A model generated the notes under the pieces. It was not told the origin of the DNA and did no database searches. It saw only the letters and a program-made list of their open reading frames with translations. Below, one piece after another: positions 16,283 through 25,235 of a stretch of DNA of 64,000 bases (position 1 is the stretch's first letter; each line of letters begins with the position of its first letter). Position numbers and translations under genes: made by a program. This DNA is from CAZSBB01 sp964605235 (GTDB lineage: Bacteria; Planctomycetota; Phycisphaerae; Phycisphaerales; Phycisphaeraceae), in assembly GCA_964605235.1 (NCBI GenBank), contig CAZSBB010000001.1:124001-188000 (forward strand), read 5' to 3'.

Positions 16283-17398
16283 TCAGCGCGAGCGCACGAA
16301 GCGCACCGCATAAATCGGCGGCAGGTGATGGCTGAGCGTCTGCCAGTGGTCGCCGGCGTCTTCGCTGAGGAACAGGTTGCCGGTGGTGGAGCCCAGCGCC
16401 AGGCGGGAGCCGGTGTCGTCCAGCGCCAGGCCGTGGCGGTACACCAGGTCATACGCATGCTGCTGGGGCAGGCCGTCGGTCAGCATGTCGAAGGTTTGGC
16501 CGGCGTCAGTGGTGCGCGAGACGATCAGGCGGGCGTGGGCGGGGATGCGGTGTTCGTCCTTGATCGCCGGGACGAACCACGCGGTGTCGCCGCGCTGCGG
16601 ATGTACTGCGACGGCGAAGCCGAACGCCGACACGTGTGCGGGTTTGAGTTCCGTCCATTGCGTGCCGCCGTTGGTGGAGCGGAAGATGCCGTTGTGATGC
16701 TGCGCCCAGCAGACTTCGGGTTGATCCCGGCATTGCACCAGGCGATGCACGTCCTGACCATCAGGTTCATATTCCTGCCCCGGCGGGGAATAGTCGGCGC
16801 GCATGCCGTGGGCGCACTGGCGCCAGCTCGTGCCGCCGTCTTCCGTCAGCCACGCGCCGCCGCAGGACACCGCCAGCAATACGCGGTTGGGATCGCGCGG
16901 GTCCACGCAGATGGAATGAATGCCCGGCAGGTCATAGCCGCCGCCCATCCAATGCGCCCGGCCGGGGTGGTTCCACAGGGATTCAACCAATTGCCAGGTC
17001 TGCCCGCGATCAGTCGAGTGAAACAACCCGCCCGGCAGCGTGCCGCACCACAGCGCGCCGTCCTGGCGCGGATCGATTTCCAGCGCCCAGATCATGTGCA
17101 GGCTCCAGGGAATCTCCTTCTGCCGCATCTGGTCAATGATGACCGGCGCGTCGGCGGGCTTGGGCGGGTAGGCGGGCGTGGTGATCTCAGCCCAGGTTCC
17201 GTCGGCGTCGCGCCGATGCAGCTTGGTGCCAAAGTGCCCGTGAAACAGCGTGGCGTAGACGCTGCCGTCGCGCGGATCGTCGAGCATCATCGGCACGTGA
17301 TCGCCCACGAACGCCGCTTCCGTCAACGTCCAAACGCCGGCCGAGCGGCGCCAGGTGAACAGTCCTTTACGTGTGGCGGTCAACAACTCATCAGCCAT
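16283..17398 (-). CDS. BNR/WD40-like beta-propeller protein (sialidase-fold family)
   Basis: The 371-residue product is a BNR-repeat propeller of the group often annotated as exo-alpha-sialidase or glycosyl hydrolase. Asp-box-like repeats are seen: STDRGQTWQLV, TEDGGTSWRQC, STNGGTQWTEL, TTDAGQTFDML and SEDAGDHWQTL. No signal peptide is visible. The ATG at 17396-17398 starts the conserved part (MADELLTATRKGLF). It begins 4 bases after the stop of the MoaD-like gene, so the two are surely co-transcribed; this pairing recurs in other bacteria as far as I recall. True sialidase catalytic residues cannot be recognised and a non-sialidase role linked to the sulfur-carrier-like partner is more likely. 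Confidence 0.72.
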   Translation of the reverse strand: MADELLTATRKGLFTWRRSAGVWTLTEAAFVGDHVPMMLDDPRDGSVYATLFHGHFGTKLHRRDADGTWAEITTPAYPPKPADAPVIIDQMRQKEIPWSLHMIWALEIDPRQDGALWCGTLPGGLFHSTDRGQTWQLVESLWNHPGRAHWMGGGYDLPGIHSICVDPRDPNRVLLAVSCGGAWLTEDGGTSWRQCAHGMRADYSPPGQEYEPDGQDVHRLVQCRDQPEVCWAQHHNGIFRSTNGGTQWTELKPAHVSAFGFAVAVHPQRGDTAWFVPAIKDEHRIPAHARLIVSRTTDAGQTFDMLTDGLPQQHAYDLVYRHGLALDDTGSRLALGSTTGNLFLSEDAGDHWQTLSHHLPPIYAVRFVRSR

Positions 17399-17402
17399 GG
17401 GT

Positions 17403-17687
17403 TCATCCCCCTGACAAAGCCTGGAACACGCAGACCTGCGCATCCGGGGCGACGGGATCACTCAAACGGACGCGGTCACGCACCGGCGTCCCGGCAATGA
17501 AAACAACCATGTGCTGCCGCAGGGCGCCCTGATCGTCGAGCACGTAGCCGCGGGCGGCAGGGATTTCCTGAAAGTATTGCTCCAGCACGGCGCGCAGCGT
17601 CATCTCCACCCCCGGCGCCAGCACAATGGTGCGCTCGGGGCAGGTCACGTGTCGCTGCAGGTTGAGCGTGAAGCTCAGGCGGGGCAT
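17403..17687 (-). CDS. MoaD/ThiS-like small ubiquitin-fold protein
   Basis: The 94-residue protein has the beta-grasp pattern and the terminal Gly-Gly (QALSGG) of the sulfur carriers MoaD and ThiS. Phrases supporting it are LRAVLEQYFQEIPAARGYVLDDQGALRQH (in two parts), MVVFIAGTPVRDR and VCVFQALSGG. In this family the terminal glycine is thiocarboxylated to donate sulfur. No MoaE, MoeB, ThiF or ThiG is in the window. It is the first gene of a two-gene unit with the BNR propeller. The role of the pair is unknown. Confidence 0.75.
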   Translation of the reverse strand: MPRLSFTLNLQRHVTCPERTIVLAPGVEMTLRAVLEQYFQEIPAARGYVLDDQGALRQHMVVFIAGTPVRDRVRLSDPVAPDAQVCVFQALSGG

Positions 17688-17927
17688 GCAAGAACCATGA
17701 TACCCCCAGAATCACCTTCGGAACCACCCCCGGAACCACCCCCGGTTTCGCTGCGCTCAACCGCGGCTTTGCCCGCCAAGCTGCTCATGAGCAATGCCGC
17801 GCCGACTGTGGGGCTCACGCACCTGATTCCCCTCCACCATCCCCCTGCTTCATCCCTGTCTTCATCTCCCCCCTCTTCATCCGTGTTCATCTGTGGCAAA
17901 AAAAACCGCCCCGAAAAACCATCAATC
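17688..17927. other. Intergenic region with C-rich tract
   Basis: No gene is seen. Bases 17701-17752 carry repeated GGAACCACCCCC units; the minus strand has several runs of G that could form a quadruplex. The rest is ordinary. Confidence 0.35.
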
Positions 17928-18659
17928 TCACAGCACCGTGGTCCACTCAAAGCTTTCCAGATGCAGCCGAAGCGCGGACATGCTGGCGAAGCGTTTGAGG
18001 ATCAGATCCCGGCGAATGCTGGCGCAGATGTATTTGATCTCCGCAGGCAGGCTGGGATAAGCCTCGCGGCCGCCGAGGCATTCGTAGAACACCTTGACCG
18101 CGTCGTACAGGTCCTGGCGCTGCTTGTACGCGCGGGCGGGGCCCCAGTCGTAAAAGTCGATGAGTTTGAGTTCGAAGCGCACGCCCACCGGGCGGATCAT
18201 GATGTTCTGGCTGTGCACGTCGGCGTGGTACTCGCCCAGGGCGTGGATGGCTTCGAGTCCGCGGACCAGGTTGTAGAACACGTGCAGCGCGGTGTAGGCG
18301 GGCACCCGGCGTTGACGGTGCTGTTTGAGCCAGTGTTCGAGCGGCTGACCTTCGCACAGGTCGGAGATCATCGCCACGACTTTCTGGCGCTGGACGGTGA
18401 TGACCTCGCTGTGGTGGTATTGCAGGACGATGGGGCAATGGCGCAGGGTGTTGAGTTTTTGCGCGTGGCGGATGGAGAGCTTGCGCTGCGGGTCGCGGTG
18501 GGGGAAATAGATTTTCGCCGCCCGCAGGATGCCGGTGTCCAGTTCGCGGAGTTGATAGACCTCGCCCTCGGAGCCGACGCCCAGGCGGCGTTCGATCCGG
18601 TAGCGTGGGCCGATCTTCCGCCCCGCCGGGAAGTTGAATGATTCAATGCGTTTGGTCAT
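17928..18659 (-). CDS. Atypical serine/threonine protein kinase-like protein
   Basis: The 243-residue protein is a compact kinase fold: glycine-rich loop GVGSEGEV at 27-34, ATP lysine K49 in AAKIY, catalytic loop HADVHSQN at 145-152 (HxDxxxxN) and DFY at 168-170 in place of DFG. The catalytic loop, with VHSQ rather than LKPE, looks intermediate between protein kinases and the APH/HipA-like HGDxHxxN loop. There is no transmembrane segment or sensor domain. It ends about 70 residues after the DFY, so the C-lobe is short. It stands alone, divergent from the heparinase-like gene. Substrate unknown. Confidence 0.7.
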   Translation of the reverse strand: MTKRIESFNFPAGRKIGPRYRIERRLGVGSEGEVYQLRELDTGILRAAKIYFPHRDPQRKLSIRHAQKLNTLRHCPIVLQYHHSEVITVQRQKVVAMISDLCEGQPLEHWLKQHRQRRVPAYTALHVFYNLVRGLEAIHALGEYHADVHSQNIMIRPVGVRFELKLIDFYDWGPARAYKQRQDLYDAVKVFYECLGGREAYPSLPAEIKYICASIRRDLILKRFASMSALRLHLESFEWTTVL

Positions 18660-18907
18660 GCACGCCCGGCCCCACCAAGGGGCGTCATTTCACATCAAAG
18701 GGGGGGCATTGTACCAGCAGACCCGGCAGAACAGGACGACATTTTCCGGGCCCGGTTTCGTGCCGTCGGCAACCCGCCAAGCCCTCGGCGCACGGGCGCC
18801 GCTTGGAACGCCCCCACGGGCCGGTTATGCTGTTTCTACGAACATCTGTGGGGCTTTCCCGCTTCCTGACCTGCTGCTGTGATTTCTTCGCATTGAAAGG
18901 ATTGGGC

Positions 18908-21900
18908 ATGCATCGCTCCCGAGGCTGGCGGTTATGGTCGGGGTTGGCCGGGGTTCTGCTGTGGACGCTGGCGGGTGCGTCGGCGTGGGGTCATGTCGAC
19001 ACGTTGGCGCAGGTGCTCAAGAACGACCCGCTGGTGCGTACGTTTGAAGCCGAGGCGCTGCCGCGCATCGGCGGCGGGGAAATCGGCCAGGATGAGCAGG
19101 CGACCGGCGGGAAGCATGTGGCGGTCAGCGCCCCGGGCGACGGCTTCGCGGTGGACCTGGGCGAACTGCAGCCGGGCATTTACGCGCTTTACATCTGTGG
19201 CCGCGTGCTCGATGAGGACGCGCTGATCAAGGCGGTCAACAACGACTCGCTGCTCAACACCGACGTCCAGACCAGGCCGCTGTATTTTGAATTGTCGGTC
19301 AACAGCGGCAACGACGGCGAGGTGCAGACCCACCGGATGCGGGTGCCGTTCTCCCCCGATCGGCTGTGGGAATACATGGGCAAGATTTACTTCCACGCTC
19401 CGGCGGCCCGGGCCTACCGCGCCCAGCTGGTGGTCGGCCGGGACACGGCGGTCCGGCAGATTCAGATCGATCGGCTGGAGCTGCGCAATCCGCTGGGGGC
19501 GTTGCAGTTCGCCCGCGTCAAAGAGCAGCAGGTGCTGGTGGAGCGCAATGCCGTCAAGGCCCTGCGGATCGCATCCGCCAAGGAAGGCAAGCTGCCCGAA
19601 CCCATGCGTCCCCAGCCGCTCAGCGCCGCCGAGCGCGCGGCGCGTGACGAAGTGATGTGGAACCAGTCGGTCATGCCGCTCAACGCCCAGCCGGCGCAGA
19701 TCTATGGCGACTTCAAAGGCCACGAAGCCCAGCAGCAGGCGTACGCCAAAGCCAGTGAAACGCTGGGCAAACCGCTGGGCAAATGGGTGCTCACCAGCAA
19801 CGCCTACGACGAACCGTGGGTGCTGCAGAACAAAGAGCTGGGGCTGACCTACACGCTGGCGGATTATGTGGCGAACAAGCCGCTGCCGGCGCCCTGGCCG
19901 TTCCCGGAGGACAAAGGCGCGCACTTTTTTGACGGCGCCAAGCTGGGTTTGCCAGTGTCGTTCAACTTCGGCGTGGTGGGCGGGCTGATCCAGCAGCGCT
20001 ATCACTCGGTGCTGGCGGCGCTGGGCGCGACGCCGCAGGGCAAAACCTCCTTCGCCGACCTGCCCGGCCGCTACGTCCTGCTGGGCGATCTGGAAGCCGC
20101 CGCCGACGCGGCGTTCCTGCTGGCGGCGTACGCCTATCGCTATCCCGCCTATGACTGGAACCTGCACTGTCTGGTCAATGTCTACCAGGTGCCGCGCACT
20201 TTCGCGCCGTCCCACAACAACGGACGCGGCTGTTCCTACGAGGGCTGGAGCACCGGCGAAGTGCAGGGCGTGGTGGAAGCCTACGACAAGCTGTTTCCCT
20301 ACATCGAAGGCAATGCAGACCTCGCCCGGCGCGTGGGACGCTTCGTGCCGTGGGTCAAAACGCCTGACGATGTGCTCAAGCTGATCGACACCTTCCTGGT
20401 GCAGCGCGCCGCCCAGGATGCGGTGCAGCACATCCTGTACGCCCCCATCCTGCCCACCGCGGCCGTGGTGCTCGGGCCGGGCAAAGTCAGCGAGCATTAC
20501 CTGGACATCTATTTCACCACCGGCATCTATCAGCGCGACACCCTGTGCGGCTTCTCCGACGCGGCGGTCAACGGCTACAGCCGCGACGGCCTCAACTACA
20601 TCGGCTCCACGTACTACACCGTCGGCGAATCCATCGAGGAAATGGCGGAAATCGCCCGGCTGATGGAGCGCTATCTCGCCGTCGGCGGCGCCAGGCGTTT
20701 CGCCTTCGGCGATCCGAAACAAACGCCGCGCGTGGCGGCGTGCCCCGACAGCCTGCTGCGCCTGCACATCGCCGGCGGGTACGACACCGGCATCGGCGAT
20801 GTGGGCGAACCGACCATGCCCTATCGCCCCTACATGCGCCTCGATCCCGCCAGGAACGCCGAGTTTTTCCAACTCGCCTGGCACTGGACCAAAGACCCGC
20901 GCATCGCCTGGATTCTCGCCCACAAGGTCGGCCAGCAATCCCTTTCCGACCGCGAATGGCAACAGGTGCAGCAACGCGCCGCCGAGCAACGCGACCCCCT
21001 GCTGCACACGCAAAGCCAGGTCCTCGAAGGCTACGGCCTGGCGACGCTGGAAGAGAACACCGACGCCGACAACTTCCAGCTCAAACTCGCTTCCATGCTG
21101 CGCTTCGGCGTCGGCTCCGGCCACGCCCATCCCGACACCCTGGACCTGGAACTCTACGCCTTCGGCCTGCGCATGAGCAGCGACATGGGCGGGCGCCTGT
21201 CCTCCCGCTACGGCCGGCCCACCTGCATGAGCAATAAGGTCCACAACCTCGTCGAAGTCGATGAACGCGAATTCAACGGCGGCCCGCAGAACTCCACCGC
21301 CCTCGGTTGGCTCACCGCCTTCAAGCCCGCGCCCGGCGTCCAGTTCGTCGCCGGCCAGGCGCATGCGGAAACCCACCCGCACGTGGACCTCTACGCCCGC
21401 AGCGTCGCCCAGATCGTCAGCGACGCCGGCGACGGCCAGACCACCCCCGCCCGCGGCTACCTGTTCGATGTCTTCCGTGTGCGCGGCGGCAAGGTCCATA
21501 CCTGGAACTTCCACGGCGCCGTCTCCCAGGATTTCATCAGCAACGCCGGCCTGTCCCCCGCCAGCAGCGAACTCGCCAAACGCTACCTCGCCAGGCATCA
21601 CGACGGCACCGAACAGGAAGGCGTCGCCCCCGAAGTGCTGCACGCCCGCTGGACCCTGCGCCGCAAGGATGAGCAGGTGGGCGAACTGAAACTCCGCAAC
21701 GCCGAGCTCAACATGCTCGGCAAAGAACGCTATGACGAGAACTCCCCGCTCAAGCACACCGCCGTGTCGCTCTTTGGCGCCCAGGGCCAGCAGGTGCTGG
21801 TGGGCAACTGGTATGCCGACGACATGCCCTCGCGGCACTTCAGCTTCCCCCTGCTGCATGTCCGCCGGGAAGGCGACGGCCAGACGCCTTTGCAGTCGGT

Positions 21901-23242
21901 GTATCCCGCGCTGATCGAGCCGCAGCTTGGGGAGTCGATCATCGCCAGCGCGGAACAACTGCCCCTGCCCGGCGACAGCGCCACCCGTCCCGTCGCGCTG
22001 CAGGTCAAAACCACGCTCGGCCAGACCGACTGGCTCTTCGCCAGCCTCGACGGCGCGGCGGCGGTGAAGGTCAACGACCAGTTCACCGGCTCCGGTCGCC
22101 TCGCGGCGGCGTCCTTCGACAGCCAGGGCCTGCGGCTGGCGCATCTGGTGGGCGGCTCCACGCTGCAGGCCGGGGCGGTCCAACTGACCGCTCAAACCCC
22201 GGAATACCAAAGCGTGATCCGCAGCTACAACCCGCAGAACGCCAGCGCCAATGTCGAGCCGGCGCTCCCCGCCACGCTTGCCGGCGCCATCGTCACCACC
22301 GGCGGCACGCTGGCGCCCAGCACGCGCAAACTCACCACCGTCGAGGGCAACAAGGTCGGCTTCGACCGCTCCAGCATGACCTACCGCGGCGGCGTCGAGT
22401 TCATCGATCCCGACGGCAAATACTTCGTGCTCGACCTGGCGCCCTACCTCTACAACTACCACCCGGATTACTACGAGGGCATGGTCGCGGTCAATGAAGC
22501 CGGCCAGACGCTCGGGCGCGTGCGGGTGCAACTGGGCGAACGCTTCTGGTACACCGGCTGGCCCGACGCCCGCCAGCATCTGGGGCAGATCGCCGCCGCG
22601 GACCTGGCGGACACCAACGGCGACGGCAAGGTGACCTTCGACATGCTGGTCAGTCCCCTGGCTGGACGCACCCGCCAGTTCGCGGAGGACGGCACGACGC
22701 TGCTCGAACTGAAACCCGGCGACCAGATGCTGCAACTGGAAGTCACCCGCCGGCGCGATGACGGTTTCATGTTCTACACCCAACAGCATCCCCGCCCCTA
22801 TCTTGATGCCCTCAAGACACCCCACCCCGGCTGGCCCTACCACCAGCAGATCGTCCGCAACGAAGCCGGCACCAGGGAATGGGTGGTCAACATGCCCGGC
22901 GACCTCTACCAGCTCACCATCGCCGACCGCAAAATCTCTGCGGGCGATCTGCCCGACACCGATGGCGACGGCCGACGCATGGTCTTCCTGCACGATCTGG
23001 GGCCGGGCAGCACGCTGACCGCGCCGACCTCCGTCGCCCTGCGCCGCGTCAGGCCCGGCCTGTTCGAGCTGCGCGCCGACGTCGCCTGCTCGGTCACGCT
23101 GCCCGGCGGCAAAGCGGCGCTGAGCACCGACCAGGGCGCGACCTTCACCGACCTGCCGGCGACGGCCCAGGGCGGCGCCATCACGGTGAACCTGTCGCTC
23201 GAACAGGTCGCCAGGGAATCGGTGTGGCTGCGCGTGCAGTAA
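18908..23242 (+). CDS. Large secreted heparinase II/III-like protein
   Basis: The 1444-residue product starts with a signal peptide (basic MHRSRGWRLW then a hydrophobic stretch ending ASAWG, about 28 residues). A long alpha/alpha-toroid-like part precedes a heparinase II/III C-terminal-type domain with GSGHAHPDTLDLELYAFG near residue 736. Such enzymes cleave uronic-acid-containing polysaccharides by beta-elimination. Two DxNxDG or DxDxDG loops (DTNGDGKVTFD near 1236 and DTDGDGRRM near 1351) suggest calcium binding in C-terminal beta domains. AAAGGA lies before the ATG at 18908; the open frame extends upstream to 18638 but without protein-like sequence. Exact glycan substrate unknown. Confidence 0.72.
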   Translation: MHRSRGWRLWSGLAGVLLWTLAGASAWGHVDTLAQVLKNDPLVRTFEAEALPRIGGGEIGQDEQATGGKHVAVSAPGDGFAVDLGELQPGIYALYICGRVLDEDALIKAVNNDSLLNTDVQTRPLYFELSVNSGNDGEVQTHRMRVPFSPDRLWEYMGKIYFHAPAARAYRAQLVVGRDTAVRQIQIDRLELRNPLGALQFARVKEQQVLVERNAVKALRIASAKEGKLPEPMRPQPLSAAERAARDEVMWNQSVMPLNAQPAQIYGDFKGHEAQQQAYAKASETLGKPLGKWVLTSNAYDEPWVLQNKELGLTYTLADYVANKPLPAPWPFPEDKGAHFFDGAKLGLPVSFNFGVVGGLIQQRYHSVLAALGATPQGKTSFADLPGRYVLLGDLEAAADAAFLLAAYAYRYPAYDWNLHCLVNVYQVPRTFAPSHNNGRGCSYEGWSTGEVQGVVEAYDKLFPYIEGNADLARRVGRFVPWVKTPDDVLKLIDTFLVQRAAQDAVQHILYAPILPTAAVVLGPGKVSEHYLDIYFTTGIYQRDTLCGFSDAAVNGYSRDGLNYIGSTYYTVGESIEEMAEIARLMERYLAVGGARRFAFGDPKQTPRVAACPDSLLRLHIAGGYDTGIGDVGEPTMPYRPYMRLDPARNAEFFQLAWHWTKDPRIAWILAHKVGQQSLSDREWQQVQQRAAEQRDPLLHTQSQVLEGYGLATLEENTDADNFQLKLASMLRFGVGSGHAHPDTLDLELYAFGLRMSSDMGGRLSSRYGRPTCMSNKVHNLVEVDEREFNGGPQNSTALGWLTAFKPAPGVQFVAGQAHAETHPHVDLYARSVAQIVSDAGDGQTTPARGYLFDVFRVRGGKVHTWNFHGAVSQDFISNAGLSPASSELAKRYLARHHDGTEQEGVAPEVLHARWTLRRKDEQVGELKLRNAELNMLGKERYDENSPLKHTAVSLFGAQGQQVLVGNWYADDMPSRHFSFPLLHVRREGDGQTPLQSVYPALIEPQLGESIIASAEQLPLPGDSATRPVALQVKTTLGQTDWLFASLDGAAAVKVNDQFTGSGRLAAASFDSQGLRLAHLVGGSTLQAGAVQLTAQTPEYQSVIRSYNPQNASANVEPALPATLAGAIVTTGGTLAPSTRKLTTVEGNKVGFDRSSMTYRGGVEFIDPDGKYFVLDLAPYLYNYHPDYYEGMVAVNEAGQTLGRVRVQLGERFWYTGWPDARQHLGQIAAADLADTNGDGKVTFDMLVSPLAGRTRQFAEDGTTLLELKPGDQMLQLEVTRRRDDGFMFYTQQHPRPYLDALKTPHPGWPYHQQIVRNEAGTREWVVNMPGDLYQLTIADRKISAGDLPDTDGDGRRMVFLHDLGPGSTLTAPTSVALRRVRPGLFELRADVACSVTLPGGKAALSTDQGATFTDLPATAQGGAITVNLSLEQVARESVWLRVQ

Positions 23243-23256
23243 GCCAGCCGACCATG

Positions 23257-23322
23257 CAGGTCCGGGCTCGCCCGGAGAAGGTTGATCCCTTGCGCGTTCG
23301 TGTCCGGGCCAGCCCGGACCTC
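23257..23322. repeat. GGTCCGGGC double-hairpin repeat, copy 2
   Basis: GGTCCGGGCTCGCCCGG at the left and CCGGGCCAGCCCGGACC at the right form the same inverted design as the copy at 2880-2948, with one arm diverged. It follows the heparinase-like stop by 15 bases. Confidence 0.7.
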
Positions 23323-23446
23323 CAGGAACCGTCGCGCACGGGGCGAGCGTGACTGATTCCCCTGATGCCGCGTTCACCTTGCGCCTCCGCGCATTTGCGG
23401 ATATCCTTACGCCTCAGGGCAACACCCGCAGGGAGCATGACGCATC

Positions 23447-23872
23447 ATGGCAGAAGTCGCCACCGGCAATCGCACCGAAGTCCGCGGCAACGTGGTCGAG
23501 CAAGGCGAAGGCAAGCTCGTCCTGGCGCTGCCGAGTTCGGAATATCAATTGCATCTGGTCATCCAGGCGCCGGTGAAGCCGGCGTTCAATGGGCGCATCA
23601 AGGGCGTGATCGACGCGGTGGCCCGACGGGTGGACCTGACGCAGGACGGCCGGGGCGGACGGTTCATCGAGCCGATCTACGGCCGACCGCGCCGCGTGCA
23701 GGGGCGCATCATCGCCACCGATGCCGCGAAAAACACCCTCACCGTGCTGGCGGCGTGCCCGGTCAACTGCACCCTGACCTCCCCCGGCCAGCAGGCGAGC
23801 CACTTCGCCATTGGCCAGTTCGTGACCTTCGATGTGGAGCCCGGCGCCCGGTTCACCCAGACGCTGGACTGA
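23447..23872 (+). CDS. Hypothetical 141-residue beta-rich protein
   Basis: I do not recognise the family. The product has no signal peptide or membrane helix and alternates short hydrophobic strands, as in KLVLALPSSEYQLHLVI, GRIKGVIDAVARRVDL and RVQGRIIATDAAKNTLTVLA, which suggests an OB-like or small beta-barrel fold. The C-terminal part contains AACPVNCTLT. The phrase IGQFVTFDVEPGARF resembles the end of OB-fold nucleic-acid or cofactor-binding domains. The start codon is preceded by CAGGGAGCATGACGC. It is a single gene bounded by two repeat elements. Confidence 0.55.
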   Translation: MAEVATGNRTEVRGNVVEQGEGKLVLALPSSEYQLHLVIQAPVKPAFNGRIKGVIDAVARRVDLTQDGRGGRFIEPIYGRPRRVQGRIIATDAAKNTLTVLAACPVNCTLTSPGQQASHFAIGQFVTFDVEPGARFTQTLD

Positions 23873-23890
23873 TTCAATTGCCAAGCATTC

Positions 23891-24000
23891 ACCACAGAGA
23901 CACAGAGAACACTGAGTTCAGCAATTTGGCATGACCCCTGGCGAGCGTGCCCGCCCCATGACGGTTCACCCCTCTCTGTGCCCTCTGTGTCTCTGTGGTG
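23891..24000. repeat. CACAGAG element, copy 1
   Basis: Left end ACCACAGAGACACAGAGAAC and right end CTCTGTGTCTCTGTGGTG are inverted; the middle 60 bases are unrelated to other copies. It lies between the hypothetical gene and the epimerase gene. Six more copies are present in the window. Confidence 0.88.
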
Positions 24001-24092
24001 AAAATGATTTTGTGGTCCCGTCCAGGCGTTGATGGTTATCTGGAACCATTGGTTCACTTATCTCACCTGCCGATTCGGCCGACGATTAATCC

Positions 24093-25088
24093 ATGCCACG
24101 CACCAGCAGCGAACCGTTCAAGCGTATTCTCGTCACCGGCGGCGCCGGCTTCCTCGGTTCGCACATCTGCGAACGCCTGGTCAACCAGGGTCATGATGTC
24201 ATCTGTCTGGACAACTTCTTCACCAGCCAGAAGTCGAACATCGCCCACCTGCTGGGGAAACCCAACTTCGAGCTGATCCGCCATGACGTGGTGGAGCCGA
24301 TCTTTCTGGAAGTGGATGAGATTTACAACATGGCGTGCCCCGCGTCGCCGGTGCACTACCAGTACAACCCCATCAAGACCACCAAGACGTCCGTGATGGG
24401 CGCCATCAACATGCTCGGGCTCGCCAAGCGCGTGCACGCCCGCATCCTCCAGGCGTCCACCAGCGAAGTCTATGGCGATCCGTCCATCCACCCCCAGCCC
24501 GAAACCTACCGCGGCAACGTCAACCCCATCGGCCTGCGGGCGTGCTACGACGAAGGCAAACGCTGCGCCGAAACCCTGTTCTTCGACTACCACCGGCAGA
24601 ACGGCGTCGATGTCCGCGTGGTCCGCATCTTCAACACCTACGGCCCGCACATGCATCCCTACGACGGCCGGGTGGTCAGCAACTTCATCATCCAGGCGCT
24701 CAACAACCAGGACATCACCATCTACGGCGAAGGCCAGCAGACCCGCAGCTTCTGCTACCGCGATGATCTCGTCGACGCCATCATGCTGATGATGAACAAC
24801 CCGCACGGCTTCATCGGCCCGGTCAACATCGGCAACCCCGGCGAATTCACCATCAAACAGCTCGCGGAAATGGTCATCGAACTGACCGGCTCCAAAAGCA
24901 AACTGGTCCACCTGCCCCTGCCGGCCGACGATCCCACCCAGCGCAAACCCGACATCACCATCGCCCGCGACAAGCTCAACTGGGAACCCAAGATTCCCCT
25001 GCGCGAAGGCCTCACCCGCACCATCGAATACTTCCGCAACATCGACCTGCGCCAGTTCCGCCGGCCGACCGATCATCAAGTGCAGTAA
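24093..25088 (+). CDS. uxs: UDP-glucuronic acid decarboxylase (UDP-xylose synthase)
   Basis: This short-chain dehydrogenase-type enzyme converts UDP-glucuronate to UDP-xylose using bound NAD. The 331-residue product has TGGAGFLGSH at 15-24, NMACPASPVHYQ at 79-90, TSEVYGDP at 123-130 and the YDEGKR motif at 152-157 with catalytic Y152 and K156. The ACPASP and YDEGKR phrases and RIFNTYGPHMHP-YDGRVVSNF are specific to the UXS branch. It is a single gene between two repeat elements. It would supply a pentose sugar for surface polysaccharide; the glycosyltransferases at 29843 and 48721 are possible users, but this is inference. Confidence 0.93.
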   Translation: MPRTSSEPFKRILVTGGAGFLGSHICERLVNQGHDVICLDNFFTSQKSNIAHLLGKPNFELIRHDVVEPIFLEVDEIYNMACPASPVHYQYNPIKTTKTSVMGAINMLGLAKRVHARILQASTSEVYGDPSIHPQPETYRGNVNPIGLRACYDEGKRCAETLFFDYHRQNGVDVRVVRIFNTYGPHMHPYDGRVVSNFIIQALNNQDITIYGEGQQTRSFCYRDDLVDAIMLMMNNPHGFIGPVNIGNPGEFTIKQLAEMVIELTGSKSKLVHLPLPADDPTQRKPDITIARDKLNWEPKIPLREGLTRTIEYFRNIDLRQFRRPTDHQVQ

Positions 25089-25103
25089 ACCACGCTGCTT
25101 TGC

Positions 25104-25118
25104 AGGTCCGGGCTGGCC
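25104..25118. repeat. Truncated GGTCCGGGC repeat (copy 3)
   Basis: AGGTCCGGGCTGGCCC matches the left arm of the repeat at 2880-2948 and stops abruptly at the border of the GGGGATAAGTACA palindrome. The right arm is absent on the far side. Confidence 0.65.
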
Positions 25119-25121
25119 CAA

Positions 25122-25180
25122 TAAAAAAGGGGATAAGTACATTATTTTTTACCAAAATAATGTACTTATCCCCTTTTTTA
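25122..25180. repeat. GGGGATAAGTACA palindrome, copy 2
   Basis: Perfect 27-base arms at 25122-25148 and 25154-25180 with a 5-base loop (TTACC). The T-run at the end could also terminate transcription from the uxs gene. Confidence 0.92.
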
Positions 25181-25235
25181 GTCTCCGCGCCATCGCCCCG
25201 GTCTTGGCGCGCTACAATGACCAGCGTCATCCGCC

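Noticed and set aside
16283..17398. True sialidase
   Set aside because: Asp-box repeats alone define the propeller; the arginine triad and catalytic tyrosine could not be identified and no sialic acid genes are nearby.
18932..23377. Very long open frame on the minus strand (about 1480 residues) opposite the heparinase-like gene
   Set aside because: Composition is Gly/Ala/Arg/Asp-rich without domain pattern, it mirrors codon positions of the real plus-strand gene with signal peptide and ribosome site, and such antisense frames are common at this GC content. Similar antisense frames at 3050-4456 (+), 12022-13125 (+), 33856-36705 (-) and 60811-62613 (-) were rejected for the same reason.
23891..24000. 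CACAGAG repeats as a possible CRISPR array
   Set aside because: Each site has only one inverted pair, not regularly spaced direct repeats, and no cas gene is present.
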